A stretch of DNA of 64,000 bases from Trichomonas vaginalis G3. Taxonomy: Eukaryota > Parabasalia > Trichomonadida > Trichomonadidae. The translations under genes were made by a program, and so were the position numbers. This document shows, piece after piece, positions 36,351 to 47,133 of this stretch; position 1 is the stretch's first letter; each line of letters starts with the position of its first letter. Below the pieces are notes generated by a model. The model did not search any database, had not been told where the DNA came from, and saw only the letters and a list, made by a program, of their open reading frames with translations. The stretch spans positions 13,224,522 to 13,288,521 of the forward strand of contig NC_067204.1 in NCBI RefSeq assembly GCF_026262505.1, written 5' to 3'.

Positions 36351-38184
36351 TTGAAAGGTTTTCAACAAAGCTATACCTTAAAAATCTGTGCTTGTTATAT
36401 CTGATCATTTGTGTGTTAGGGGAGGTAAATTTATTCCACTAGAGCAAATTTTTTCCGAGGTTTCTCATTCGAATGAGAAACCTCGGAACAACTCTTCAAT
36501 AGTGTAATGAATTTGTGGTATTTGTCCTGCAAACAGCGAGAGAACTTGTCTGTAATTCGTTTATGATGAAGTTATCTGGATGTCTCTCAGATGAGGAAGG
36601 AAGTCCAGAAAACTTCACCATAAGTTAATACTTGTGTATTTCTATGACTCTCTTCACGTCAGAGAATGTAAATTTACTCGAATAGGGCAAAGTTCTGCTC
36701 AAGTTTCTCATTTGATGAGAAACCTCGGAAGAACTTTGCCCTAAGGTAATGTATATGTGATTGTTGGCCCGCAGAGAAACAAGGAATCTGTTTGTATTTC
36801 GTTTATGGTGAAGTTCTCGGATGTTCTCTCAAATTATATGGAAAATCAAGATAACTTCACCATAATTTGTTGTAGTTGTGATTCTCTGGCTCTTTGCCGG
36901 CCAGAAAACTAGAAAATAGTTTATAGTGGGAGTATGCTCGATGAATACCTACTCACTAAAAATATACGTTATTTTTTGTTTTCCTATGGGAAAATAGTTT
37001 TGATTTTTATACTATCGTATGCTTTGTTATTGCATGAATTGTCTATTTTCTTAATAAAAACTCATTTTTCCGTGTGATTCTGAATCAATGCATTCCAAAA
37101 AAGCGTTTTCCGCCTTTGAAACGTGAAAACACACATTGCATGAAGAATCAGAGAAGATTTTCTATCTTTCAATTTTTTAGACTTATTGAAATTTGATAAT
37201 AACTCCAAATTAAGCTGATAAACTCATAGAGCACATAAAATAACACATGCCTATCATATTTGAATTTTCTAAAAATCTCCAAAAAAATCGCGTTTTAAAA
37301 ATTTCGTAGTTAAAAAGTAAATTTTTCACGATAAAAAAACTATAATTGGTTTTTTTTGGAATTCTTCGAGTTAGAAAATCTTCTCTGATTCTTCATGCAA
37401 TGTGTGTTTTCACGTTTCAAAGGCGGAAAACGCTTTTTTGGAATGCATTGATTCAGAATCACACGGAAAAATGAGTTTTTATTAAGAAAATAGACAATTC
37501 ATGCAATAACAAAGCATACGATAGTATAAAAATCAAAACTATTTTCCCATAGGAAAACAAAAAATAACGTATATTTTTAGTGAGTAGGTATTCATCGAGC
37601 ATACTCCCACTATAAACTATTTTCTAGTTTTCTGGCCGGCAAAGAGCCAGAGAATCACAACTACAACAAATTATGGTGAAGTTATCTTGATTTTCCATAT
37701 AATTTGAGAGAACATCCGAGAACTTCACCATAAACGAAATACAAACAGATTCCTTGTTTCTCTGCGGGCCAACAATCACATATACATTACCTTAGGGCAA
37801 AGTTCTTCCGAGGTTTCTCATCAAATGAGAAACTTGAGCAGAACTTTGCCCTATTCGAGTAAATTTACATTCTCTGACGTGAAGAGAGTCATAGAAATAC
37901 ACAAGTATTAACTTATGGTGAAGTTTTCTGGACTTCCTTCCTCATCTGAGAGACATCCAGATAACTTCATCATAAACGAATTACAGACAAGTTCTCTCGC
38001 TGTTTGCAGGACAAATACCACAAATTCATTACACTATTGAAGAGTTGTTCCGAGGTTTCTCATCGAATGAGAAACCTCGGAAAAAATTTGCTCTAGTGGA
38101 ATAAATTTACCTCCCCTAACACACAAATGATCAGATATAACAAGCACAGATTTTTAAGGTATAGCTTTGTTGAAAACCTTTCAA
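36351..38184. repeat. 1.8-kb palindrome with about 810-bp arms
   Basis: Arms 36,351-37,163 and 37,373-38,184 are near-identical inverted copies around a 209-bp AT-rich spacer. The differences I noticed are single bases or short indels. Each arm contains smaller hairpins built on CCGAGGTTTCTCAT...ATGAGAAACCTCGG and on AACTTCACCATAA-type ends. No gene lies in it. It is part of the 28-kb inverted-repeat-bounded unit. Confidence 0.9.
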
Positions 38185-39027
38185 CGAATGAGAAAGTTAG
38201 GAAAAACTCTACCTTATAAGATCAACTATAGAATTCATAGCTCTTTGAATACTAGGAAACATTAATGCAGTAGTTTAAGGCAAAGTTTTTCCGAGATCTA
38301 CAAAGGATAGAGAGATCTCGGAAGAACTTTGCTCTGCACAAGTAATTTCAGAATCTATGGTCCTCTAAGGACCAGAGGACGGTAATGTAAAAGAATGATG
38401 TCAATAGCAGATAAATAATAGCCTTAGAAGTTCAATACGTGCACAGTTTGACTACATTGCCCTAGTAGTTAGACTGTACAGGTATTGTACTTCTGGCCTA
38501 AAAAATCCTCATTGAAGACAATAGGTAGAAACTCAAATTGTTGATAAATATCCCAAAATATCATAAGAGAGCCCATTATTGTTACCTGGCTCCTTCCTGG
38601 CTTTCAAAGTCTGTAAACGAGAAGTCTTGGCTCTTGTGGTAATTGCTTCCAAGAGGTTTACTCAATTCGAGTAAAACTATAAACCCTGTAACTGACATGT
38701 ACTTCCTTGAATGGGCATTAAAAGTAATTTAACCTAACGAATAGTAACATGACCACTATTTTGATGACTAAGAAATGTAATTCATCAAATTGGCAGTTCG
38801 ATGAATGATACCATGCAATCAACAACTGGTTTGTTACAATTTGGCTTGATTCATCAAATTGGCGGTTTGATGAACCGAATATTGTAATCCAGACTAGGTC
38901 AGTTACAATTTGGCTTGATTCATCAAATTGGCGGTTTTGTAATAAACAGAAATTCATCAAAAGTGACAGCTCCCAATTTTTTGACAATTGTAAATTCTAA
39001 ATTGAATGAGAAAAATGAAATAATACT
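38185..39027. repeat. Further hairpins and a 66-bp tandem repeat before the Polinton
   Basis: It begins with a hairpin at about 38,285-38,335 (GAGATCTC stem). From about 38,770 to 38,940 a unit of about 66 bp (GATTCATCAAATTGGCGGTT core) recurs about three times. A 40-base part of it (GAACCGAATATTGTAATCCA region) recurs to the right of the Polinton at 62,858-62,900, so both flanks come from the same original sequence. Confidence 0.8.
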
Positions 39028-39285
39028 AAAAAAAAAAAAAAAGTAGTGGGGCCTCCAGGCACTTCGTGCCCTCTAGCCCTGAAGATGTTTAGTATAAATG
39101 AAGTTTTTTGGGTACTGGGGGCCTCCAGGCGCGTTGCGCCCTCTAGCCCATAAAAAATTTTTGGTAGAGCACTCAAAATAGTATAACTTTGTCCGGACAA
39201 GCAAGGGTCTATCGTCGCTACAGGAAAAGTTACAGGCGTTCCAAGGAAGTATACTTTGAGAAGCCTTTTCTGTCACTTTTCAGGA
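39028..39285. repeat. Polinton copy 2 left terminal region
   Basis: An A-run (39,028-39,042) then two tandem modules with the core GGGGCCTCCAGGC...GCCCTCTAGCCC (about 39,048 and 39,118). After these comes the stretch TAGAGCACTCAAAATAGTAT to AGAAGCCTTTTCTGT, inverted at 60,205-60,305. Confidence 0.8.
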
Positions 39286-39311
39286 AAAAACATTTTTATT
39301 ATTATATATAA

Positions 39312-40103
39312 ATGAATTTTACAAAACCACCGTTACCGTTCTTTGGAAATAAGAGTAGATGTAAAGATATTCTATTGAGAGAACTTAAGAAACTACCGAA
39401 TGGTCTAACATTTGTAGATTTGTTCGGTGGAAGTTTCTATATATCCCATTTATGTCATACAATATTCCCAGACTCAAAGATTATATGCAATGACTTCGAC
39501 AACTATATGGACCGTCTCAAACATATACCAGACACAAACAATATATTGAAAGAGTTAAAAGAAAAGATACCTATAGGTAAGATGGAACGTATACCATTAG
39601 ATAAGAAAAATATTGTGAGAGAGGTTTTGAAAAAAGCAGAATATATAGACTGGGATAGTATATCTGCTAGACTATTATATAGTGGTGCTATAAGAGTTCA
39701 TGACATTGAAACACTTATGTCAAAGTTTTATATCTTAACTATACAAATGTTTTCAAAGAGGACATAGAAAAATATATTGAGGGTATAGAGTTTTGAGATG
39801 TCATTGGACAGAGTTGTATGAAAAATATAAAGACAAGGAAAATATTTTCTTTATAGTGGACCCGCCGTTCTATAACACATGGGATTTTCAATACAAGTAG
39901 ACTGGACTTTGAGAGACTCTTTTAGAAACTTTAGACGTTATACATAACTGTCCATGCTTTTACTTTACATCCGATAAAAGTGGTTTGGAAAACCGTTTAT
40001 GAGATGGTTAGAGGACATACATGACTATGAGTTTAGATATGACAAGATAGAATATGAGAGAGGTCCTATAAAAGGAGAAAGTGTCATAACAAAGAAATTT
40101 TAC
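39312..40103 (+). pseudogene. D12-class DNA adenine methylase (Dam-like), copy 2, broken
   Basis: The N-terminal SAM-binding part is clear: PPLPFFGNKSRCKDILL then LTFVDLFGGSFY (motif I, FxGxxS-type), then NDFDNYMDRLKHIP. The catalytic DPPF region and C-terminal part follow. The gene equals the truncated one in copy 1 (15,216-15,867) and carries several breaks. Its expected role is N6-adenine methylation of element DNA. Confidence 0.8.
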
Positions 40104-40112
40104 TAGTAAGTA

Positions 40113-40550
40113 AATGTGGTTGAAATAGGACTACTTGTTTAGGTTTTTTCCATTGTGTCATTTATTTATTTGACGTGGCAGAAAGGTACAGAGAATATGA
40201 AGATGAACCAATGCCTGCAAATGTTCAGCATATGTACTCGTAAGAATATTTTTTATCTAATATTAAATGACGCACAGAACTTAGCGAATGCACAGCAACC
40301 TGGACAACCAAACCCAGAGAATATTCCAAATGAAGTTAGAATACAAACTGCAATGGCAAACTATGGTCAAGTGCCAACAGATGTACAATGCAAACTGCCA
40401 TGTCAAATGACGCGCGTTAGGTTTGCCACCATGGTATGCAAATATGAGATGGAAAGAGTTTTATACAAACCCCGAAGTGGGATATAAACAAAACTTTATG
40501 CAGATGACGCGAACACAGGAGTTGACCCAGAATATGTTTTCTACAGAGGA
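40113..40550 (+). pseudogene. Small membrane protein and 99-aa-type protein, copy 2, broken
   Basis: Counterparts, in the same order, of the 43-aa membrane protein (15,063-15,194) and the 99-aa protein (14,740-15,039) of copy 1. The DAQNLANAQQPGQPNPEN segment is well preserved. Both are broken. Confidence 0.6.
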
Positions 40551-40644
40551 GAAACAGAATGTATGAGCTCCAGTTAAAGAATGCTATGGAACTCAACAGG
40601 AAACGTAAGAGACTAGGTGGACATTAGATTTTTACATATAGTAA

Positions 40645-40888
40645 AATGGGTTTCTTCAGTAAGATAGGAAACTTCTTTCGAAATGTTGGAAGAGGTATAT
40701 GGAATGAATAAAAACCGTAGGAAGAGGAATTTGGAACGGAGTCAAAAATATTGGTAAAAGAGTAGGTCAGTTCGTTGGTATTATACCTAAAAGACCCTGA
40801 ACCAGAAGAGCAAGCCCCTGTTATACAACAGCCTGAACCTGCACCACAGTCTAGTTGGCAACCAAATCCAACACCTCAACCGTATTAA
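40645..40888 (+). pseudogene. Small basic Gly/Arg protein, copy 2, broken
   Basis: It starts MGFFSKIGNFFRNVGRGIW, the counterpart of 14,419-14,660, with the same Pro/Gln-rich tail. Broken. Confidence 0.55.
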
Positions 40889-40903
40889 AAAATTATATTT
40901 TTA

Positions 40904-41736
40904 CCGTTCGATAGTAGTTGTATATGAAACTAAGTTCTAAGTAAAACGCATGGTATAATGGAACTATTCTCTTTCTTCCATCTGTTGTAAACCATACTTG
41001 AAAGTCTGAAATACTTCCACTCGGCGGTTCATATAACTTTGTAGGTTTTCGTAAAAGTCATTTGCCAAGCATAAGAAAGAGTTTTGTGCACCAAAAATGA
41101 AGCATGAACTATAATAGCATCTGAGTCGAAAACATTTTCATATGTTCCATTAGGGTTTTCGACTTCATAAAAGTCCGGGTGTACTGGATATTCTGCAGGC
41201 TGATTTAACATCCTCAGAAATCTATACCATGCCAAGTTGTTATATTTTGTAGAAATATAAACGTTTTCTCCAAGGTCTTCTATTCTATTGATTTTAACAG
41301 TTGCATTTTTCCTGTCATATATAATATCGAGATGGTACTCTCCCTCGTCAATGTTATACTGGTTGCATATTCGATATAGATGTCGTTTATTTTTTCTTGA
41401 AAAGCTTGAAGAGTTGTTTCTAAGTTTACAAGCAAATTCACTTGTAAAAGTTTTCCCTGTTCAAATTTCTCATACGTACGTTTTTCTTTGTTATAGTATC
41501 GAACTTCAAAACCGACTGTAAATGGGAAACCATGTATGGCTTCTGAAATGAACTTCATTTACGAAAGCCAATAGCTTTTTGACAGATGGGTCTCTTAACC
41601 ATCTTAACGGGTAGTCAAAACGATAGCCTTCATGCTTTACGGTCTCTGTCTCAAACTTTTGACCGACATTCGTAAAAAGTTCATCTAATGGTTTAGTTGT
41701 AGCAACTCTTGAATTTTCTTTTTCTATTGAAAGCAT
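40904..41736 (-). pseudogene. 282-aa-type protein, copy 2 orthologue, broken
   Basis: The orthologue of the complete gene at 13,566-14,414. It shares the start MLSIEKENSRVATTKPLDEL, the HEGYRFDYPLRWLRDPSV segment and the VHASF and SDFQVWFTT ends. It has several breaks and a diverged middle. The complete paralogue at 46,273-47,133 may have supplied the function in this element. Confidence 0.65.
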
Positions 41737-41753
41737 TTTATCTAGAATAAAAA

Positions 41754-43363
41754 TGTCAAATGAAAACAGCGTCTATGAGAGAAATACAACACAACCGACA
41801 ACTCATTATACAAGCTCTAAATAAGAACACAACAAACTTTTCAAACTATTCTAAGATATCTGAGTCATTGAAAGAAGGAAATTTAAAACTGACATTAAAC
41901 CCAATGACAGATGAGTTTCTATTTCAAGACAATAAGAACCATACTGTTTGTATAAATCCAACAAAAGGAACTTTAAACGAGAAACCTATAAATGAACTTC
42001 TTTTGAAAGCAGATGGTGACAACAAAGCAGACAAAACATATGTCATTGAAAAAGTTCAAGAAGAACATGACAGAGCAGATGCAACATATGCAACGAAAGA
42101 ACATACTCATCCTGAACTAGCAGACAAAACATATGTTGACAATAAAATGTCAAGTGAAGTGACAAGAGCTGAAAACGAATATTCTAAAAAGACTCATACA
42201 CATTCTATATCTGATATTACAAACTTACAAGAAACCTTAGAGACAAAAGCAAATAAGACTCATACACATACCATTGCAAATATTACAAACTTACAAGAAA
42301 CCTTAAACAGTAAAAGTGCCGTTAGACATACACATACCATTGCAAATATTACAAACTTACAAGAAACCTTAAACAGTAAAAGTGCCGTTAGACATACACA
42401 TACCATTGCAAATATTACAAACTTACAAGAAACCTTAAACAGTAAAAGTGCCGTTGGACATACACATTCTATATCTGATATTACAAACTTACAAGAAACC
42501 TTAAACAGGAAAAGTGACGTTGGACATACACATACAAGTTTTACAACTGTTGCTATAGAAAGTATTGAAGGAACGGTTGAAGAAACTGGTGGGGATGCAT
42601 TATATTGTAAACCTCCTAACTTTCCACAAGGTTTAACATCGGATGACGACATAACGACGATGAGAAACATTAGATGTAAAGATGTTTATGTCATGAAGGA
42701 TGAAAATAACGTTAAATTCACTGCTCAAGATTTATATGACAAGAAAGCAGACAAGAACCATACACATACAAGTTTTACAACTTTTACAGCAGATGATATT
42801 ACACTAAACACAACCTTGCCAAGTAAAGCTCCAACAATACCACCGGCAACAAGTCTTGTAGATACTTTGATATCTAATGACAATAGTATTATACATCTAA
42901 GACAGGAACTCAATGTGCTTAAACAAATTTTGCCGAATCTTATTTACCCGGTTGGCTCTATTTATACGTCAATGAACTCTACCAGACCAGAAACAGTACT
43001 TGGTTTTGGAACTTGGACTCAAATAGTCGACAGGTTTTTGTATTGTGCAAACTCTTCAAAGGAAACAGGTGGAAGTAAAACGATTTCAGGTGCAAATTTA
43101 CCTGCGCACAGTCACTACGTAAGTTTAACTACATCTCGAGAAGGTGGGCATAGCATAAATATTGGGATTGGACAGGAATGACAAAAGGTAAAGGATATGA
43201 TGTTAAAGACAGCGTTCAGTTTGCTATAAATTGTTACTTGGATAACACTGAGGTAGGAGGAGACCATACACATTTCGTTTCAGGGTATACGCAAACAACC
43301 GGACAAAGTAAAGACTACATGCCACCTTACATGACAGTTTACGCATGGTATAGAAATGCTTAG
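41754..43363 (+). pseudogene. Tail-fibre-like protein with HxH shaft repeats and collar domain, copy 2
   Basis: A long fibre-like gene, essentially continuous with about two breaks near its ends. Residues to about 130 are helical. There follow at least five 22-residue shaft repeats of the type HTIANITNLQETLNSKSAVR (identical units are encoded at 42,265-42,460), each ending in an HTH or HxH triplet. The C-terminal domain has YPVGSIYTSMNSTRPETVLG, TWTQIVDRF and NLPAHSHYVSL, the phage tail collar pattern. In phages such proteins form trimeric receptor-binding fibres, with HxH motifs coordinating metal. Its role here as a virion attachment fibre is an inference. Confidence 0.75.
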
Positions 43364-44316
43364 TCGTCATTTTCAACTTCTTTAGCATATTCGTCAGGAG
43401 TTGTCTTATATTTGTTAGGAACTGTCTTTGAAAGTATACCACCTTGAACTTTGACAAGTTTGAAACGAGGTCTGACAATAGTAGTTTTATCTTCTGCTTG
43501 CAGTCTGTACATTTTGCCATGTTTGCCTAAAACTTCATAATATTCTCTTGTATACTTTCTTCTATTTTTACGAACACGAATGTGAGTACCTGTCGGGTTC
43601 CCATTGTTGTCATAGTCAATAGTATTTTCATATGGGTCGCGTTTGGGTATTTCTATTTTTACTTTGTCACCTTTCTGAAGTTTGAAGCCCGGCATTCTTT
43701 CTTGTTTGTCTCTTTTGACTAAATTATTAAATATATAGTCTTTCTCTAAGTCAGGGTTGTTTTTCATTTCTTCGGGGAGTGGTTTCCCAAACCTTTTTTT
43801 TACGGCTATTGTAAATATTTAAAACTTGTCTCATCTTTGCCATGGAGAAGTGTCTATATTTGTCGTCATATGACATTTCATTTGCTTCACCACCTTGTGG
43901 TTGGTTTAAGTCTCTTAACATTTTTATACAACCGTCAATGACACCAAGAGCAGAATGGTTTTGGTCGACAATGAAATATTGGTTTACATTTTTTGAACGC
44001 AGATAGTTTTTAATATCGTCTGATTTGAAAGAACTTTCACAGTCAGATGTCAGTTTGTTGGATGGTATTTGTCAACGAATATTGTCAAAGCAGTTTTCAC
44101 ATCTAAAATATTTTTGGACCATAATGGTATGGCTTCACAGTATCTTGTGTTTTGACCAACAAATATTAGCCAGTATGGTGGTCCATCTGTTCTAACTCTC
44201 GGAATGTTTTCCAAGATATCCATAAACCAAGCATTTGGTGTTGAACTAAAGATTTTTACCATGAGTGCTTTCTTTGTCGCTTTAGAAACATAGGGGTCCT
44301 TGTTTGGATTCGTCAT
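43360..44316 (-). pseudogene. Retroviral-type integrase, copy 2, broken
   Basis: The counterpart of 10,865-11,823. It shows MTNPNKDPYVSKATKKAL at the start, NAWFMDILENIP with the first catalytic Asp, and the SH3-like C-terminal region (GDKVKIEIPKRDPYENTID). About two to three breaks. Its end overlaps the fibre gene end by a few bases. Confidence 0.85.
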
Positions 44317-44332
44317 TTTTAACCCATAAGAA

Positions 44333-44733
44333 ATGGGTTTATTTGGCGCGTTAGCAGGAGTTGCATCCAGATTTTTGCCCGCAGTGGGAACAATAGCCAG
44401 AGGTGCATTTGGAATTGGAAGGAAGATTTTGAGTACATTAGGTATACTTAAAGAGAAAGCACAACCTATTATACAAACTGTACAGAAAGGTTGGGAGGTA
44501 GCACGAGATGCAACAAATCTTATTCCAAATCCTGAAACAAGAGGAAAAGTTCAAGGATGGATGGACAATGTAGGAAGACAAGCAGGAAACTATTATAACA
44601 AAGCAAATGACTACTATAACCAAGCAGGACACTATATGGACTAAGGTGAAAGATTCTTTAACAGAGGATATAACCATGCACAACAATGGGTAAACAATAA
44701 CCAACCTCAACCGCCTCAAACGTGGGGAATGTA
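44333..44733 (+). pseudogene. Amphipathic Gly/Ala-rich virion-like protein, copy 2
   Basis: The counterpart of the 133-aa protein at 10,446-10,847, with the same N-terminal MGLFGALAGVASRFLPAVG helix and Tyr/Asn-rich repeats. It has about one break. Divergent from the integrase. Confidence 0.65.
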
Positions 44734-44753
44734 AAGTTTTTTACTGAGATGAA

Positions 44754-44906
44754 ATGAACAATACAGCATTGAGACAAATGGGTTCAAGATGGATTTGTCG
44801 GCTTCCGGCAGTTACACAACGTGTTTGTCAAGTTCTTCCTATACCTCAGGAAGTTTTAGACCGACTTAAAAAACAACAACAACCAGTTGAAAACAAACCA
44901 AACTAA
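44754..44906 (+). CDS. Small Polinton protein, 50 aa, copy 2
   Basis: It starts MNNTALRQMGSRWICRLP and ends QQQPVENKPN. Compared with the copy 1 protein (10,262-10,426) the two ends are conserved and the middle differs completely. The upstream leader TTTTTACTGAGATGAA is shared with the next gene. Confidence 0.5.
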   Translation: MNNTALRQMGSRWICRLPAVTQRVCQVLPIPQEVLDRLKKQQQPVENKPN

Positions 44907-44924
44907 AATTTTTACTGAGATGAA

Positions 44925-45509
44925 ATGACCGAAGAAGTTGAAACGGTAGATTTGACACCACAAACAAAAAGTTCAGAACCATTGTCAAAACCTGTCAAAG
45001 AACTTACAGATGAAGAGAAAAATTCAATAATAGAAAGTGCCAGGTCTGGAAATACAAACCCTAACTACAAAGTCACTTTTCATAAAAATGGAACGGCAAG
45101 TATCTCAAAAAAGAAACAGACTCTCACAAATAAAATATTGAAGTCTGAAGGAGCTTTCGAGACAACAGATGGAAAAGTTTACTTCACTAACCAACAGTTC
45201 ATTATAGAACATCTCATTGACTTAGAGTCGAAATATTCTAAACTTTACAACAAACACAAAAAGTTGAAAGGAAAACAAAAACAAATGGCATATGATATTT
45301 ATGAAGATGTTGACGACACAACTGTTCCTGCAAGTGAAGTAAAGTCAGAGGAACCGAAAAGTGACGAAAAACCGATAGAAGAAGAGAAACCAAAAACTGA
45401 AGATAAACCAAAACCAAAGTTTAGTTTCCAAACTAAACCAAGTCAACCTTCATTAGCTGGTATGGGTTGGCGTCAAAGACTTATGGCAGCAGGCGGTTAT
45501 GTAAAGTAA
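44925..45509 (+). CDS. Conserved 194-aa Polinton protein, copy 2 (whole)
   Basis: The uninterrupted version of the gene split by a mariner in copy 1. Ser/Glu-rich N-terminus, basic helical middle (KLYNKHKKLKGKQKQM), acidic Lys/Glu/Pro spacer (KSEEPKSDEKPIEEEKP), and a conserved end GMGWRQRLMAAGGYVK. No known domain. It lies in a same-strand run with the two preceding small genes. Charged and largely disordered; probably a structural or DNA-associated accessory protein. Confidence 0.65.
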   Translation: MTEEVETVDLTPQTKSSEPLSKPVKELTDEEKNSIIESARSGNTNPNYKVTFHKNGTASISKKKQTLTNKILKSEGAFETTDGKVYFTNQQFIIEHLIDLESKYSKLYNKHKKLKGKQKQMAYDIYEDVDDTTVPASEVKSEEPKSDEKPIEEEKPKTEDKPKPKFSFQTKPSQPSLAGMGWRQRLMAAGGYVK

Positions 45510-45529
45510 AGAAAAAAAAATATTTTTTT

Positions 45530-45725
45530 ATTTTTATTTGAAATGTACGCTGAGTTTGTTGGAGAAGACCGTTGGGAAACTTGTTTGTTAGATGAGAAAT
45601 ATGAAGTAAAAACGTTTTTTAAACCATATATTTTTAAAAAAATATTTTTTATTTTATTTGAAATGTACGCTGAGTTTGTTGGAGAAGACCGTTGGGAAAC
45701 TTGTTTGTTAGATGAGAAATATGAA
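45530..45725 (+). repeat. 120-bp direct duplication of the HNH gene 5' end
   Basis: The leader (TTTTTATTTGAAATG type) and the first 21 codons occur twice in tandem with a 120-bp offset. The two coding copies are identical, so this is a very recent duplication. Confidence 0.9.
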
Positions 45726-46247
45726 ATTCACTGTTGTGAGTCATTTGAAGTCAGAAACAAAAAGACAAAAAGAGTTTTAAGCGAATGGGAGCAAAATAAC
45801 GGATATGCTATTATGAAGATGGGTGGGAAACGCTATTTTAAACATGTTGTCATTGCAACTCATTTTATACTGAATCCTAACAATTTACCTTTTGTAGACC
45901 ATATAAACCGTATAAGAAACGACAATAGACTTGAAAACTTACGTTGGGTCACTCGTTCTGAAAACAATAAGAACAAAGGCAAATTTGGAGATATTGTATT
46001 CGAATTTGTCGACGAACTAGAAGATGAAACAATTGAAATTACAGACTATGGCGAGCATACGTTTGAGTTTTACTACTATAGCGAAGAACAAGACTCTTTC
46101 TACTTTTATACCGGCGTAAACTATAGGAAATTACAAGTATATTTTACTAAGGAAGGCTATGCTTATGTAAACACTAGAGATACAGATGGAAAATGCGTTA
46201 AAATACTTCTTAACAAATTCAAGAAGCTATATGGCATACCATTTTAA
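45543..46247 (+). CDS. HNH endonuclease with duplicated 5' end, copy 2
   Basis: A 234-residue frame. The first 21 residues (MYAEFVGEDRWETCLLDEKY) and their leader are repeated 120 bases later (45,543 and 45,663), so the likely working start is the second one, giving 194 residues. A NUMOD4/HNH arrangement follows: a beta-rich lead (KRVLSEWEQNNGYAIMKM), then HVVIATHFI, then PFVDHINRIRNDNRLENLRW, matching the HNH pattern of His, Asn and Asn. Such genes are often homing endonucleases or accessory nucleases. Copy 1 has polymerase B at the matching place. Confidence 0.7.
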   Translation: MYAEFVGEDRWETCLLDEKYEVKTFFKPYIFKKIFFILFEMYAEFVGEDRWETCLLDEKYEIHCCESFEVRNKKTKRVLSEWEQNNGYAIMKMGGKRYFKHVVIATHFILNPNNLPFVDHINRIRNDNRLENLRWVTRSENNKNKGKFGDIVFEFVDELEDETIEITDYGEHTFEFYYYSEEQDSFYFYTGVNYRKLQVYFTKEGYAYVNTRDTDGKCVKILLNKFKKLYGIPF

Positions 46248-46272
46248 AACCATATATTTTTACATATATTAA

Positions 46273-47133
46273 ATGCTTCAGGTTGAAAAACAAAGAACAA
46301 AAGTAGCAGATACAAAACCGTTAGACTATATCTTTACAAATGCTGGTATGACTATTTCAGATGAAGAAATTTCATCCCGAGCTTACAGGTTTGACTATCC
46401 AATTCGTTGGCTTCAAAGTCCTTCAGATGCAAAGGCAATAGGATTTAGAAGAGTTTTGTTTTCAAATAGAACTAACGCATTTATGTTCGCAGTATATTTT
46501 CATGGGCAGTATAAAGGTTCTGATGGTCTAATAGACAAATTTGATGAAATGAGGATCTTTACAGTTCGTTCAGACGAAAGTCTTGAGAAAACTCTAAATG
46601 ACTTTCAAACTCAAATGAACAAATACTATTGGGAATTTCAAGAAAAATACGACTCTTTACTAAATGGAACATACTATCTGAAACTAGAATATGACAAGAT
46701 GAACTCCACCGTTTCATTTCAAAAGATTGAAATTAACCCTCCAAGAGATACAGAGTTTTTATTTTGGAAAGTAGACAAACGTTCTTGGGCACAATTTCTT
46801 CGGTTACTAAACCAGAACGAACCATTACCACCAGATGGTCCATTTAAATTTATACTTCCACCAGCAGATTTGACAGTTTATAGAAATGTGTTCGACCCTC
46901 AAAATGTTATGTGCCATGCAAGTTTCAGTTCAAGCAACAATAGTTTTCTATGTATTGGCAAGGACTTTTATGACTTTGCTTCTAAATTCTACGAACCACC
47001 TAGTAACAGTTTCTCTGACTTTCAAGTTTGGTTCACAACAAATGGTGTGCAGCATATTATTCCATTGTACTATGACTTTTATCTCGAATTGTCTTTCATA
47101 TACAACTACGGAAAAGTGCTGAAAAAGTATTGA
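46273..47133 (+). CDS. 282-aa-family paralogue, 286 aa, copy 2
   Basis: A complete 286-residue frame starting MLQVEKQRTKVADTKPLDYI. It shares with the 13,566 gene the RFDYPIRWLQSPSDAKAIGF segment, the CHASFSSSNNSFLCIGKDFY box and the SDFQVWFTTNG...PLYYDFYLELSFIYNY end, but is clearly diverged. It is a second, divergent member of the same family within one element, adjacent to the HNH gene. Function unknown; probably virion-associated by context. Confidence 0.6.
   Translation: MLQVEKQRTKVADTKPLDYIFTNAGMTISDEEISSRAYRFDYPIRWLQSPSDAKAIGFRRVLFSNRTNAFMFAVYFHGQYKGSDGLIDKFDEMRIFTVRSDESLEKTLNDFQTQMNKYYWEFQEKYDSLLNGTYYLKLEYDKMNSTVSFQKIEINPPRDTEFLFWKVDKRSWAQFLRLLNQNEPLPPDGPFKFILPPADLTVYRNVFDPQNVMCHASFSSSNNSFLCIGKDFYDFASKFYEPPSNSFSDFQVWFTTNGVQHIIPLYYDFYLELSFIYNYGKVLKKY

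Noticed and set aside
38110-38125. Trichomonad intron 3' signal (ACTAACACACAG-like: CCTAACACACAAAT)
   Set aside because: It is inside the palindrome arm, lacks the AG end and has no matching GTAYGT upstream in a gene.
38718-38987. Minus-strand frame with repeated NRQFDESSQIV peptide as a gene
   Set aside because: The repetition comes from a DNA tandem repeat of about 66 bp with no other coding sign; the same DNA lies in the right flank without a frame.
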